This document shows, one piece after another, positions 45,901 through 60,099 of a stretch of 64,000 bases of DNA (position 1 is its first letter; every line of letters begins with the position of its first letter). The stretch comes from Marchantia polymorpha subsp. ruderalis. Lineage: Eukaryota; Streptophyta; Marchantiopsida; Marchantiales; Marchantiaceae. A model generated the notes under the pieces. The model was not told the origin of the DNA. It worked only from the letters and a program-made list of their open reading frames with translations, and made no database searches. The stretch spans positions 26,992,501 to 27,056,500 of the forward strand of contig AP031356.1 in the NCBI GenBank assembly GCA_037833965.1. Direction: 5' to 3'. A program made the position numbers and the translations under genes.

Positions 45901-48900
45901 TTTAAAGAAAAGACTTGTATTGACTAGACTTGTACTTGTGAGGTGATAGAAGTCACCTGCAACTCAAGGTTCACTTAATTTGGGACTCAGAAGTTATGCC
46001 TCCCGAAAGAAAGTCAGGAAGTAAAGCAGCGGTAACTTCAAGATGGGTTACGTTCTAAACTACAAAAAGTTCTGATTTTTTGTTAGATTCGAGGTTAAGA
46101 GCAGAATTAACAACATAGGACCAAGTGTTGAAAAGAATTAAGACCTGGACAGACTTTGCCCCTTCTGTACTAACAACCTTTTTCTCAAGTGAACGTGTGG
46201 AGACTCCATTGATCATGCAGATGACTGCTGACTGCCCTTCTGTCCTCCTCTATACTAGGCTCAAGGAAAAGACTTGTACAAATATCTCATGGCCTCTAGT
46301 ATACACGTGGGTCCATGGACGAAGAATATAGTCAAGAGAAGAGAGTCTTTTAATTATCTCCTCCCAAGGTTCAATCGGAGAAATGGGTTGACTTTCTGAC
46401 TACTGACCAAGTTGGTGCGAGGATGCTCATGTCTCCTGTTAAAATTTATATGGCCATTTTGGCTGCTTTTTTATTTCCAACATTTATTGCTGAGCGTGCT
46501 CTAAGGGTAAGGCTTATTTCGAAGAAACTTTCCCAAACAAAAAAAAAACAGAACAAGCACGATTTCTTCATGGCTGCTTCTTGACTGTTGAGGCTGAATA
46601 AAATTTGTCAGACATTCCCAGCTCTTACTACAAGAAATAAGTGAAAGACAGGTATGCATTCCCTATATGTTTAAATCAGATCTGACTACTGTTCTGTGTG
46701 AAGGTTCTCTGAAATACTGTTGATGAACTCAAAAGCATGCAGTTTCAAGAGATATGCGTTAGAATTGAATTTTACGCCATTTCTGTTTAAGACTACCATA
46801 TGAATGGCTTGAATATGATCAACATGTTTGCAATTCTCTCAACTAGAAATCAAATGCTTTTATTTCAAAAATTCTTCTATTTTTAATCTTATTCAATCGG
46901 AAAATTGATATTTTGAGCCCATGAAAGACTCAATACACATGTTGGATTTCCATTAGTAAATAGACAACTTGGAAATTTAAATCTTTGGATTTAGATAGGA
47001 GCCATTTATGCTGTCTGACTTTGTCTCGACATACTTTTTCCTTACCCTACCGAGATGAAGTCAAAATTTCCTTTCATGGTATCATTTTTCATGGGATCTT
47101 TCTATCTTCCTTGAATTTAACCTGGCCTTGGTTTTATTTTTTGTAAACTTTGCCATAAGTATAGTTTGTATATGTGGTATGGAGGTTAGATGGATTATTC
47201 TTTGACTTGGAACATCAATTTCTTCTGAAAGGGCCCAGACTTGAGTAGTACGCAAACTTTGTCTCACGAAAGATTGATGACGCTTCACGAACCGATGAGT
47301 ACAAGTCGTTCAGAGATTTATTGACATGCCTTATGGCTTAAGGCTTCACTCCTACTCCAGGCTTGCATACCGACAGCGATCTCTTCATAATCAACAGGGC
47401 TTTTACTGACAGAAAGGGCCAGTACGGTTACACCTGTGGACAGAGTCTTGGGGTCCATGCATGTTCGTGAGATGAATCTGTGCAGTCCTGTGCACCAACA
47501 AAAGATGCAAAACGTGGTCCACACCGAAAAGAACCTGAATAATAAGTTCAAGAAAGAAGTAGATGTACGCACACGATAGGCAAATTCTGTTACTTCTGCG
47601 CTTAATCTTATCTTTGGAATTGCTATTACATCTTGAATGCTTAGACACGATTACATGAATCGTACACATTTTTTTGAGGATTCTCTTTCGCACATAGTAC
47701 TTCACATGATACCAAGCCCAGGTCAAACTGATGAACATGAGAACAATGTACCTCATTCCATTCCTGACGTAGCCTTGAACAGATTTCCGTTCGAACCAAG
47801 ACTAGAACAGAGATGTAAGACGTCATGACATTTCATTCGAAAGTTAATTGATGTGGACCTAGATGAGGAGTGTCCAATCCAGCAGAGATTTCATTCGGCT
47901 GTAACAAGGAGTACACAACCTGGTTACAACATCGACAACACAGCAACAATCTTCGAAAACCCCATATGTAGTGCTGGGGTTCACAACCTCTCGAGTCAAT
48001 ATGAGCCAACTTTCGTCTTGATCAATCTGTTTTGCAGCCCAAGGACCTGGAGCTCACTTGTTTCGCAAGAAAGAAACAAAACCCCCCTGCTGCAGAAACA
48101 TATGAGCCAAATATCTGAAGGCATTCAATCGAGCATGAGCACACTATCCGTTTCAGCAAGGCACGGGAACCTTAGGGTGGGGATTGTGAAAGCGATATCT
48201 GCCCGATGCTTTCGATGGTAACGCTTTATATGTCAGCAATCTTGTCGAGACTTGAATTCAGGACATGGTCCAAATTTCCTGTAGACTTTCATGGTCGCTG
48301 ATCCCTTTAATAATGTCGCAGGTATGTTGATCAACTATCAAAGCAGTTAAAGACGCATGAGAGACGCTCTTGGGCCATGCACCTCACACAAGAAGAACCT
48401 CAGGCTAGTGGCTCCATCTACAGCTGACGAAGCTGAACAATGCGATCCGTAGTTGTAAAAACTGGAATTTTTAAGATGTGACATGGCACATGCTTCCTGA
48501 TAGAAAATACTAAAACATCTCAAATTATCGATGAACAGATAACGGAGTCAAGCTTAATGGAAAGATTTACGACATGTGACTTGACCTTCAGTTGAAGACG
48601 TACAGTTTCGTCACAGGATCACATCTCTAACTAAAGAAGATGACACCGGAGTATGTGAGATTCGAGAAGCGCATCGAGAACAGGAAAACTACGAGAATAG
48701 AGTAGGAGTAAACGAAGGGACCCACCGGCCAGAACACATCTCCGGGCTCTGCATTGACGACGACGCCCAAGGTCGTTTCAGCGTGCTTTGTCCTTGGCTG
48801 ACTTTCCCCTCGTCTCCTTGTGCATCATGAGGTCCAAGGTCTGAAGATTGCACAAACCATCGACCGGTCAAAATGCCCTCTGTTCGCGTGTGGAAGGTTT

Positions 48901-48950
48901 CAAAGTCAGTGCTGGGGTCTAACTCTTCAGTTCTCATCATTCTGGTGAGT
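42960..48950. other. Intergenic DNA, no supported gene
   Basis: Frames are short and unassigned. A Cys-rich plus frame at 44260-44640 (ANCEACDCKIFSNCKIC near 44430-44480) and a hydrophobic ATG-led stretch at 46423-46505 before a possible GTAAGG donor are the only ones that looked non-random. Confidence 0.4.
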
Positions 48951-48962
48951 CGCTTATCCAGA

Positions 48963-48972
48963 TCTATATATA
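48963..48972 (+). promoter_or_regulatory. Possible TATA box of the 49143 gene
   Basis: TCTATATATA, 171-180 bp upstream of the ATG at 49143. It is the best TATA match in the flank, though the motif is near-symmetric and could serve either strand. Confidence 0.4.
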
Positions 48973-49142
48973 CTTGTAGATGGTCACAGGCTTCAAGTAT
49001 CGACCTGCATGCATAGCTTTGGCTAGTTATGTCCTGCAACAATTACAAAATTTTCGAACTGTCTTGGAGCAGCATCCGTTGCAAGAATTCTCCTGATTCT
49101 GTCTTCTTTGATAGCGATTTTTCTTCGACAGAGCTGTGAACC

Positions 49143-49325
49143 ATGAGCAACTACGTGACGGCATCATTCTTCGTGGTCGCCGCTGCTTTACTTCAGGTTT
49201 CGGCAGTCGGCTACACTTATGCATCTTCCGTGGTTTTGATTGCTGCGCTGATTACTGCAGCGGTAGCTGGATTCACGAGTTTGGAGAACCCTAATTCTAC
49301 ATACAGGCCTCAACAGATGATATGA
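49143..49325 (+). CDS. Small membrane protein, 60 residues, unknown
   Basis: ATG-started frame MSNYVTASFFVVAAALLQVS, with a hydrophobic segment at residues 8-22 (signal peptide or transmembrane helix) and a second at 28-45 (SVVLIAALITAAVAG). A short polar tail ends in PQQMI. The Ala/Val composition and a TATA-like motif upstream make it less likely to be chance. It lacks the Ala-Pro core and the ARYL ending of the two arabinogalactan peptides, so I do not place it with them. No family recognised. Confidence 0.4.
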   Translation: MSNYVTASFFVVAAALLQVSAVGYTYASSVVLIAALITAAVAGFTSLENPNSTYRPQQMI

Positions 49326-49329
49326 CATC

Positions 49330-52300
49330 CATCATCGACCTGCCGTCTGAATCCACTTATCAGACCCGGTGATTGTCATATCCAAGGAGTCGAGCAGCAT
49401 GGATCATGGGTACGCTGTCGACACTTTTGAGTCGCCAACAATTTTGATGATGAGGTGGCCGAAGGTATCCGAAGCAACTGTGCGAAAAACGACATGATTT
49501 CCGATGGAGAAGGCTGTGACTTGATTTTGAATTGCGCGCATCTACCTCCATTGTTTGAAAAATTTCCTTCCATCGACGAGTGATCTGCCTTCAGCTGTCA
49601 ACACATACTTCACAAAACTGTTCCTCTGAGACGTTTCGCCTACATACTGATGAGAAGCCAATATTGTCATCCGACGAGAAAGCTTCTTTGGGTCCTTCGG
49701 GAGTCATGATCAGATTCAAAGATGTGGGATTGCTAGAATTTACAGCAGATACCAGAGAAGCAAAGGATGTTACAGCTCCTAGTTTCAAACCTTGTGCGGT
49801 CCCTTGATGAGTTCTAGGTGCCAGCAAATGTTTTCCACAAGTACATATTTTGTAGTTAGACTCTCGTCCAGCCCTTCAGATCCTTGTGTCTACATTATGA
49901 TATGTAAATGAGCCACATAGAAAAATCTTCAACTGATCTAGTCGTTTTCATGAGGTTTTCTGTCCACAACCACAACTGAAGATTTCAAAAGTGTACTCCT
50001 ATCTCCTCGAGTCTTATTTGCTGCTTCGAGCTGAATCAGTTATTAATACTACAGGCCAGCTTTCTTGGATTACCTTCTTGTGGCTGCCGAGTAGTCAATA
50101 TCTCAATGCTGGAATTGCTTCATCTAGAGCTATAGATCCACGTTCGAAAATCTCAATTGCAGAAAGATGCAACATATTTTTGTTGCATCTGTCACACATG
50201 TCGCAATGCAAACATTACGATTATCTACTTCAAAGGTGTATAATAAATCCGATATTAGCTTCTCTCTCAATTCCATCAAAACCTTGAGAAATGCCGGACC
50301 AGATCTCTCTTTCCGTCTCGTAGTTCTTTACAGATATGCAGTCGCTAAATTCGGGACAGTTCGTGGCAGAAGCCGTAGCTTTCCGTTACAATTCAATGCG
50401 AGCTTATCGTGTGGATTCCTTTTGCGGCCACTTAGCTTGTCCGTCAGGAGAGTTCTGATTGTGCTTGAAGAATTATATTTGTAGGGGTAAAGCAATCAAA
50501 CGGAGGGTCCACTCAGCAATTACGCAGTACTCTTGCTCACTAATATCAGTGAAACTTTACTTCCGTGCTACCTGCTTTGGGTTCCATTAGCTCGACACCT
50601 TTTTTACTCACTTGACCACGCAGGAAGTCTCCCGAAGCATAGATTTTGACTGCGCTCGTGCTTAAGTGGACTCTTTGTGGCAAAGCGGCTGTACCCTCCA
50701 CGTTATGTTTTGTTCCCTTAGATTTTCTCCCATGGTACTCGATGACAAAAAAAAGTACGTGTACTTTGGTCAAATGAGACAACAAAGTCTGCATTCGATC
50801 ATATCACATCCTTTCACAACTGAAGTGCAACTCTTTGCCGAGTGAGATCCATCGGATATGTCTCAGAAACATTCTTTCCCAGTACAATCGACAGCTGAAT
50901 TCCGGATTTTGTGTAGCGCAGTAAACAAAACCTCAGAGTTTTCTGAGGTGTCCACATGAACCACGACCAGGCTTCGAGATCTTTCTCTGTGTCTGTTTGG
51001 AATGAGATGTCACTTTGGACCACCCTTGTGAAGCTCATCGGAAAGAATTTAGGAGCTGCACAGCTGCCGAAATTCGTCCTTTGCGGAACAGATGGCGGCC
51101 AGAGAGTTGTTGACAGCACGGAATGGCCCACTTCGACAATGTCGTAGCAGTCGTTATAGGAAAGCGATATGTCGAGACGGGAGGTAAGTTGCCGACGTGG
51201 ACGTGCTCGCTGCACAGGTGCGTACCATGTGGACACCTGTACGTTTTGACTTTTGTCGCACCAGGTTCATGCAATCCTCGGCTTTTTGCCTAGTCGATGA
51301 CGGAAAGGAACACAAGTGGTCACCTTTCCGCAAAAGCGATCTGCTAGTAGGCAAAAGCACCATGGTCTCCGTAGGTTCTTTGTTTGTATAATATAAACAA
51401 TTATTTCTGTTTCGATATCATATAAAAGCTGATGTTAATGTCGACTAGCAAGCGTGGTCACCAAGTGGACAGAAATGCTCTCGTAAAATTGTATTTTTGC
51501 TAAACGTTGTATGTTTCGTACAAAACATGCAAAGAATGTAAGTTATTTATGCACGTTGCATTCTGTTACCATGTGAGCTAGTCCCGTGTACTGGCTAACA
51601 ATCTATCATCACGTGCAATGATGCTCGATAACAATGGAATGTAGTCTGTTAAGTTTCAGCCTTAAGAAAAGTTATCCGGTTGTTGTAGTATTCACATGAA
51701 ATTACATATTTTAAGCTATTATAATAACGTTAACTTCAATTGCATTTAAAAACTACATCTGTGCTGTGTTCATACTTAAATTAGATTTTTATTGATTTTA
51801 TTTGATGAAATTATAATTAGTAAAACTACTTATCATATTTTGATAAACTTATCTCTTCGTGATACAATGGAAAATGTATCGTGAACGTAAGCTTGAAGCT
51901 AACGGTTTATTTTTTGGTGTCGATTGCATGTTTGCACTTCTTTAGTGGAGAATCGTTAACAATTGGTATCAAAGAAGAGCTAATGGTTGTGACAGCAACG
52001 CTACGATCGTCAAATCGGAACAAGTAATAGTAGGAAAAGCGAGTGCAAATGGCCCGCGGGGTAAATTCGACCGCTGGAGCAGGGCTCGCAACTTCTTATG
52101 CTTCTTGCGGATCATTGATTGTGAACTGCGGGGGAAGGAATATTCGACTCGCATGGAAAAGGTCTTCACAGTTTTGGGACTCGATGGATGTGTATGTAAC
52201 GACGCTCACATTTTTAGCCCCGACGAATCTCCATCGCGTCAGTTCGGTTTGATGTCTGCGGAGAAGATCAATCCCACTAATTTTATAGCTACTCTTGTAA

Positions 52301-53340
52301 CCCTCGGGAAGCAAGGTCTCGATGCCGGCACAAAGCTCATGCCAACCTCTGTTTCAAGACCCGTGACGCAAGCGGGCGCAGGATTGGCCGGTCTAGCGAT
52401 GGGAATTTTTTCTTGAAGTCACTTCTTATTTCAATTGTTTTCTTCATATTTCAAGTCCGAGGGCTGAGTTAAATTGGGTGACAGCAACAGCTCTTCTGGG
52501 GCATATTTGATAAGGATTACGATAAATTTAAAAGCACAGACGAGGCTCTAGAGGAAGCCCGCAAAATCATGGTTAAGCACAAGTGATGAAGTGGATTACG
52601 GTCTGGAGTGCAGAGGCCTATTTCACAAAGTGAATTAGCCAGTTTTGACTGGTCAGACGTGTGATCATTTTCATGTGCCAAGGACTTGTAAATCTTGAAC
52701 ATGTCATATATAGAAATGTACAATGCAGAATGTTGAGCGGGCAGCAATTATAGTCTCATGGACGGAATGGAGAAGTGAACAATTTCTTTTTGAACCAAGG
52801 CTATTAACGAAAATTGGAATTGCGAGGGTCCGTCATTGAGTGGGATCCTGCAGAAGGTCGGTGGGTGGGTCGGTTAGTTGGATTGTCCCTGCTCTCTTCT
52901 GCTCTAGACAGATTCGGGTTCGAGTTCTGAATTCTGCGTCGCAAATCAACGATGTGGTGATCGATTTGTATACTTCGTATCGGATTTTCTCGGGAGCGCG
53001 AGCATTGGATTGGACTCAAGGAGTCTGACGAAGCAGCTGAGTTTGAGGCGAGGGAGGAGGGCGGCTGACGGGGACGGGAGCATGTGTTGCAAGCGAGCGT
53101 AGTTTCCGAAGAAGGGATCTAAAGCAATTTATGTGTACGTAGTTTAATATTTGTCACGAAGGGAAGCGCATCCCTCCGCAACCTCGACAGTGCTCGGGAT
53201 TCCATTTGACTCGCTGGGAATCCTCTCCTCGTGGCTCTAACTAGTTTCGCTACCGTTAGTAATATTAGTTGGACTATGGTGTACATGATGTATGTAAGAA
53301 TCGCTGTGTGACAGAATTAAACAAGGTGGTTTCATTGATG
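49330..53340. other. No firmly supported gene
   Basis: A minus frame at 50814-51236 (140 codons, contains VVQSDISFQTDTEKDLEAWS) and plus frames at 52043-52416 (ending NFIATLVTLGKQGLDAGTKL..., TGA) look somewhat protein-like. I recognise neither, and both are within chance length. Confidence 0.35.
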
Positions 53341-53349
53341 TGAATCACG

Positions 53350-56300
53350 AAACTCTCTATGTACAGTGTGAATTTTAATTTCGTTGAGAAGAACTCTTAA
53401 CAAACTGTTTGCAACTCAAATCACTTTTCTTATTTGAAAGGAGACTTGGCAAAAAAAAATTAATACATTGATCAATAATGAAATTTTCTTCTTTCAATTC
53501 TGGTTATATATTTCTTCAATGAATTGGAAAAAATTCGTGTTCATGTTATTGTTATATCAATTAGCTTTCTAATACTCTCTTCAAGTTTGCATATGATTGT
53601 TCTAAAAATTTCAGAATTTACAATTTTGAAATGATTTTACCTTAATACACATCTGTGTAAACATGACGGATAGAAAATTTCTAAATCAAAATTAGGTACA
53701 TCAAATCCACTAGTTTTGTTCAATTATCATAAATAAAATAAAAAAATGCTAAAAAGTTTATTAATCTAAATTAGTCTAATTTTACAAAACCTAACTCATA
53801 GATATATTTTTTGAAATTATTATTGTTTGGAAAGTACAGATATTTACGATGTAAAAAATCTGTGACATGATATTGAAAAAAAAAATGTTACAACTCAAAT
53901 TTTATCATTTTCAACAAGTTTAGATTTACAGGATGAAATTTAATTACGTGACATAATTTTGATTATAATAAAATTTCTTCTAATAAAACACAAAATTTTA
54001 AAATATCAAAATAGAAAAAAATTTAAATTATATATAATAAATTAAGATCAAAGAAAGTTTTCCTAGACTAATTTTTTTTATATATAAAAAAATTCATTCA
54101 AAAATTCATTAGATATACCCTCAACTCTTAACTACTTTTCAAATGGTAAATATTTAGCTTGTTAAATTTATTTATCAATGAGTTGAATATTTGTCTCATT
54201 TGATGTATTGTGAACTCCCCGTTAAGTACGCAACATCTTGGATAAGTAGGTAGTTTTTTTGAAAAAAACACGGATCAACTTTATTTAGTTCAACATGTCA
54301 AGAATCGTCACTAGATGCAAGTTTTGAACTTCCTTGCGTTTTGCTTTCAAAGTGATAGCACGAACTTTGCTATGAATTGCTTCAAATATCTACCTAATAT
54401 CATCAAATTGTTGGCTTGACTCTGTCTGAACTTCTCACATAGCAACTGATCTACTATAGCAACAACTTGTTTATAAAGTGACTCAAATACCTTGGATATG
54501 ACATTGTTAACTAAATTCAAATCTGAATCTTGATAATCATCATCAATTCTATCATCTAAATTTTCTTCAGCAGTCTTCAAATTTCTTCAACGTCATCCAG
54601 AATTTCAGCAATAAATACTTCATTGTTTTCATCATCAACGTGAATAAATTCTTCAATCTCTTCTTATCCAACCGAAAGATTTAAATTTGCAATAGCTTGT
54701 GTAACATTGGCAACTAAATCTCCCATCTCTTTCACTCCTTCATGATCGGCTTTCAATTTCATAATATTTTTCTTCACAAATGAATTTTTGATAGAGCTCG
54801 ATGACATAGATTGTCAAGCTTCTTTAGCATAATTCGAAACATCAAGCAAGTGAATTAGACTTTCGTATACAACTCCAGCAGCACCACATTTTAATCTTTG
54901 TCTCTGCGTTTGCAGTTGATGTTTCGTCTCTTTGTCCAATTTGTAAAATTCAAGAGCATTTTTAAGATAGAGATATTTGAACATTTTCTTCAAAGCTGCG
55001 ATTATGTTCATATCGCAAGGTTGTTTTCAGCTTCTACAATTTGCACCCAAAAAAATAAAATCCTAACATTGTCACTTTCAAAAGCCTCAAAATGTCCAGA
55101 TGCATTGTCCATCAACAAAAGAATTCAATGTCCGATTCGTTTTTTCACATCTGGAAAAAACACTTCGTTGAGCCACTTCCAACATATCTGAACATGCATC
55201 CAAGCTTTCACCTGACTAATGTATGAACAGATCATTGACAATACTTAATACAAGCGGATTAACGGATGCTTTTGGTTTTCCTATCAATGGGCAAGGTATT
55301 TTATGAGTTTCCAAAGCGTTGGCATAGACAATAAGAGAAATTTGATACTGGGACTTCTTTTTACCTTTGTTAGTTGATATGTCTTCATCTAGCATAAGAG
55401 ATTGTATCTTGGTAGTAAGCAAAAAAAATAAGCTAGTCTCGTCCATATTGTAAATGTTTCAAAGATTATTTTGAGTTATAATCAAGTAGAGTTTGTCTAA
55501 AGCTGTCAGCAACACATGATCAAATTTGTTGATTTCATACCCCTCTCTATGAAGTAACATCTTTTATAGCTCTCTATGCTTTCTAAATTTACTCAACCAT
55601 TGCCAAGATGTCTTGAAATCACTATCAGGAATTGATAAACTTGATGCAATATTTCCTTTGACAATGGTAAGAGATGAGGAAAGAGGAAGATTGGCACGAC
55701 GCATGCTGCAGATCCATATATATAGCATGTTCTCAAGCTTAGTAAAATGATCAACAGAAGATAGGAAAAAAAATCTCTTTAGCTTAATAACACATGAAAG
55801 CAGATCATTGTAAAATGTAAAATTTTGTCTACTTTGCCCCACACCTGCAGATTGCTCACTCGCTTACATCGTAGTCACGTGCTAACGATCTTTTACTATG
55901 AGCATCTTTCCTCCTCAGCTTCTCGATAATTTTGCATCGTTGTAACTAATTGAGTCATTCAACGATCAATTTCTTTGACATTGCATTTGATATTAACCAA
56001 CTTCAACAAATTTGTTAGACAGTGACAAGAGCCTGGTATGAACTCTCGACACAATGAATACTATTATGAATGAAAAGTTACTGAAATAGCTTCATTGTCT
56101 TTGCTGAACTAACATCCTACCATCGTAATCGATGCAACAAGAGAAATATGAAACTGACAATACCTTAACAACCAAATCACCAAGCTTTAATAAGCCAAAA
56201 GTAATCCAAATAGGGTGAGGTAGCAATGAGACATAAAATTATCCGTAAAAATACATATGTTTTGTGCGGAAGGACAAATATCTAGTCGCAAAAATGAATG

Positions 56301-57360
56301 CTTGATTTTAATTTGCCACGATCGTTTATTTAGGTGGCAAAAATATCTCGTGTTTAGTTGACTAACACGTCTACTTATTAGGTCAAAGTATCATATTGTC
56401 TTTTATTACATCGGTTTAGTAGTGACGACTACTTGTTTGTCTTTAGGTAAATCTATTAACTATGCACCTACCACATAAGTATGCAAAATCCTCCAAGTTT
56501 CAATTTGTGTACTTAACCGGGAGATTATTGTAAATGTCAACAAAGTTTTCAACTCACAATCTTTTATTATTCACATGGTTTAAGATAGATAATTTTCAAT
56601 CTCTAATTCCAAATTTCTTTTTCAAATGAAAAATTAGTTATAAGATGTTTTTATGTATTATAGTAGATATTTACAATACATGGACATCATGAATGTTATA
56701 TAATTTTTCTAAAATAAAAAAACCCAATGAAAATTTTCAGCATGTATTTTAAATGTACATCATGTGATTTTTTTAAAACATAAATGATCTACATGACTTT
56801 AAATCTTTTTCATAATAATTTTACTTGTATGAAAAAAATTTAAATTAACATTGATAAATTTTCACATATTATTATTATGAATAAAATAAGTTTAAATTTA
56901 TAATCTTTGATTGAAAATTATGAAACATATGTATAAATTTTATTATGAACATGTATCATGTTACATTGATATTGTTGTTTTTTTCTGAAATTGAAAAATT
57001 TAAAACTAAAAAATATGACATATTTGTCAAAAAAAATTGGCTTTGGTGCGAGCATCAATTTAAACTTGAAATGCAAACATTGTAATTCACAAATTTCTTT
57101 TATCAAAATTTGGAAATTGCAAGAGTAGTATTATATTTCATATCAAATAGTTATAAATATACTACGGAAGGTTAAAATCCAAAAATTTTGCATTTTAGAT
57201 TCAAGAAATATGTATGATATTATATGAAAGTATTGATCAGTATTTTTTTTAATTTTTAACTTTCAAATTACTTCATGATTACATTACATACTTGATTTTT
57301 CATTTTGGATCTCATATATATATATATATCAGGAGTTGATTCGAGTCTAAATTTTGTTAG
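53350..57360. other. AT-rich block containing a transposase relic
   Basis: Strongly AT-rich with long A/T runs and an (AT)n stretch near 57320. It contains the pogo/Tigger-like pseudogene. I could not find its terminal inverted repeats, so the element's limits are unknown. Confidence 0.5.
54340..55855 (-). pseudogene. pogo/Tigger-like (DDE_1) transposase pseudogene
   Basis: Minus-strand blocks follow the order of the family. 55564-55750 gives a CENP-B-type DNA-binding segment (SLTIVKGNIASSLSIPDSDF then WLSKFRKHREL). MDETSLFF near 55425-55446 matches the first catalytic Asp motif (NMDET). KGKKKSQYQISLIVYANALE and GKPKASVNP match the KG.K...R.T....N..G....P..IGK segment. WMHVQICWKWLNEVFF and ILLLMDNASGHFE near 55090-55200 match the second Asp motif (LLLDNAPSH). 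IDDENNE-type acidic residues sit near the C-terminus. Several stops and frameshifts separate the blocks, so it is inactive. Such enzymes cut and paste Tc1/mariner-superfamily DNA at TA sites. Confidence 0.82.
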
Positions 57361-60090
57361 TTTAATCTGAATGAGATTAAACTGTGACTGTCATGAACTT
57401 TCCAGTTGAATATATGAGCTGATCTTAGCTATTCTGTAAAGGTGAACATTGTATCACATTTAACAGCCATAGGAAGTAAAATAGATGAAGTTGAAGGAAT
57501 GTCATTTCAAAATAACATTTCTGGAAACCAATCTTGCTCAGTACAGTACATGGCACATGTTTTTGGCAGTGTAGTTTAGATGCTTGAAACGTGTAAAGTT
57601 TGACGGTTGTTCCATATTGTTAATTTGGAAAGTAGCAAGAATTATTTATTATATAGCTCTAAGCATACGCAAGTTGCGTGGTATTTGAAGAGAGAGAGAG
57701 AGAGAGTGCCTGAGTGTTCTAAGATGTATGACTACCCTGTTTGCACTATCAAACATTTGGTTTGAAAAGAGGCGTATCTGTCTGTACAGGTGCGCCTCGT
57801 GGTCATATTTGTCGTTGCGGAAGTTTTGTGAAAAAATTATTACATAACTATGGAACATGAACGAAAACTCCAGCTTACGAATTATATGCTAGATACTTGG
57901 ATAAATTTTGCTCTATGGTTTGTACTTTACATTACATCGACTACGACCAGCAGACCTATCAGGAACGAAGTGTCCCCAATGATTTCATGCATGAAATTTG
58001 GGAAATACTAAACTGTCTTATTTAGGGGTCTCGACGTAGCACCTGATTCTCAAGTTTCTCCAAGAGTTGTCACGGTGAATGACAAGCGAGAATCGAATAT
58101 AGTAAGTCAAGAGGCATATCACCAAGGTAACAGTTGATGTTGCATGTTTTTCATATCGTGTGTGAGCAAAGCTCTCAGACAGTTTATCGAATGAAAACAC
58201 GAGAATCCGGCATTTACTTCATCAAGGAGCGTGAAATTTGTAGACTCTTTCTAGTAATAGCAGAAACATACACGCAATACCCCCACAAGAACACTATAGT
58301 ATCCCAAACAAACTATTGAAAAACCACAACGAAGAACCGTCCATGAGCAGGATTTACCGTGACTAAAGTACATCAAAATCCACGTGGTCCCTCCCGATGA
58401 TCCCTACATTTAAAAATATGCGGTGTGGTGGTAATCTGCAACACTTGGCAAGTACATCTAAAAAACTAAAATTCTCTCAGCGTTGGACATCAAAGAGATG
58501 CATTACGTAGAAGCAAACTGATTTCAGTTCAAGCCTTCAAGTTCACAAGAAATGGCACGACAGTGGCGACATGACATCCTCAGCTGAGGCTCTATAGAGA
58601 TGAATGACAAATATATTGCACCACCTACACCTTCATCCAGAGAATCAGCTGTCTTCCACAACTTGTGATCGATGCACATACTGTACACTGGTGAAGCACG
58701 AATAATTATATTAGACAAACTGTGCAAACTGCATCCCACCCTGTAGATCAGACCTTTGTCGGGCCATTCTAGAAATCTGCTCCTGTCGTCCTGTACAATG
58801 TCCTCTTAGTAGCAAAGAGAAACGCGTCACCCTAATTCTCATTCAAATTGAATACTTTATCTGTCAGTTACTTCCCTTAGAAACCATTGTCGACTTGACA
58901 GTATACTTCAGAAATTCCTGGGTGACCAGTGTAGTTCACTATCTTATTGGCATGTGAGGCCACAGAAGGGTATTTCGACAACTTGACGATACGACAGTGC
59001 AAACTTAAGAGCTTGTCTTTGAATGAGATATGTCTCAAGCCAAAGAAGGTGTTTCTAGCTCCGAATATGGTCAATTCCTGTACCTCATCGGCATTGAGAT
59101 TGCTAGCAGGTGATATTCGCGATTGGTTTTCAGCAACTTACATCATTAACATTCTTTCCTCAGGTGTAGCTCCCTCGCAAATTCTACAGCAATCTATGTC
59201 GAAAGTTACAAGATCATCACTCAGTATAGACCTTTCCTGATCAACACAGATACTACCCAAGGTTAGCATGCCCCAAGCTTAATCGATATAGGCAGAAAAT
59301 ACCTGTCAGACATGGCACGACACTATCTACTCACATAAAGTTACACTTTCTAGCAAAAACTTCTACCAAACAATATTATGATTAAACCCCATCCGGTTGC
59401 TTAGAGTTAACTCCGTGCTTCAGATCAAAAACCCTAGAAAGTCGGTAGGATTTGCTCTGAGTTTCCCCACTCAGTGATAGCTCAATACTTGAACTCAATA
59501 GATAGAATCCATCACAAGAGTATGCAATACAACAAGCTGACTTGGCTCCTGAAAGTCAATCTCCTCAATTCCCCAGACCTAATCTCTGATACAATCTGTT
59601 CTCTTGCGTGTTGCTAATATGGGCATCACAATGCCAATGCTTTACAAACAATGAATACAATCACACCTTCAACTAGTGAAAATGAGATTCCTTAGCAAAT
59701 AGCAAACTCTACAAGCATACACAGAATCTAGTACTGACTAATTCGATTTGACCATACCGCATCGCAAGCTTCTCACCCTCCGAATTTACGGCACTAAACA
59801 ATCGAGGCAACTACAAAATTGAGTAGGAGAGTGGTAACGTCACCGAAATGTGATGCTACCAGAGATCCCGAACACTAACCCTCCAGATTTTTCATCTGCT
59901 GCCACCGATCCTTTTCAGCGATAAATGGAACAGCGAGACATGAGCTTGAGATTCCCCAAGTAGCTGCATCTTTGATTAGCTTGCGGGGTATCCAACAATT
60001 GACTTGATGTAATATACCACGACACAAGCTTCTCTTGCTCGAGACTATTCACAGCAAGGAACATTGGAGGCTAACACAAGAAAATGGTCA
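57361..60090. other. Intergenic DNA, no supported gene
   Basis: Short frames only. A (GA)n microsatellite lies at 57689-57707. The last part is the 3' flank of the TOM9 gene, which is on the minus strand. Confidence 0.45.
57689..57707. repeat. (GA)n microsatellite
   Basis: About nine AG units in an otherwise unremarkable stretch. Confidence 0.85.
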
Positions 60091-60099
60091 AGTGATAAG

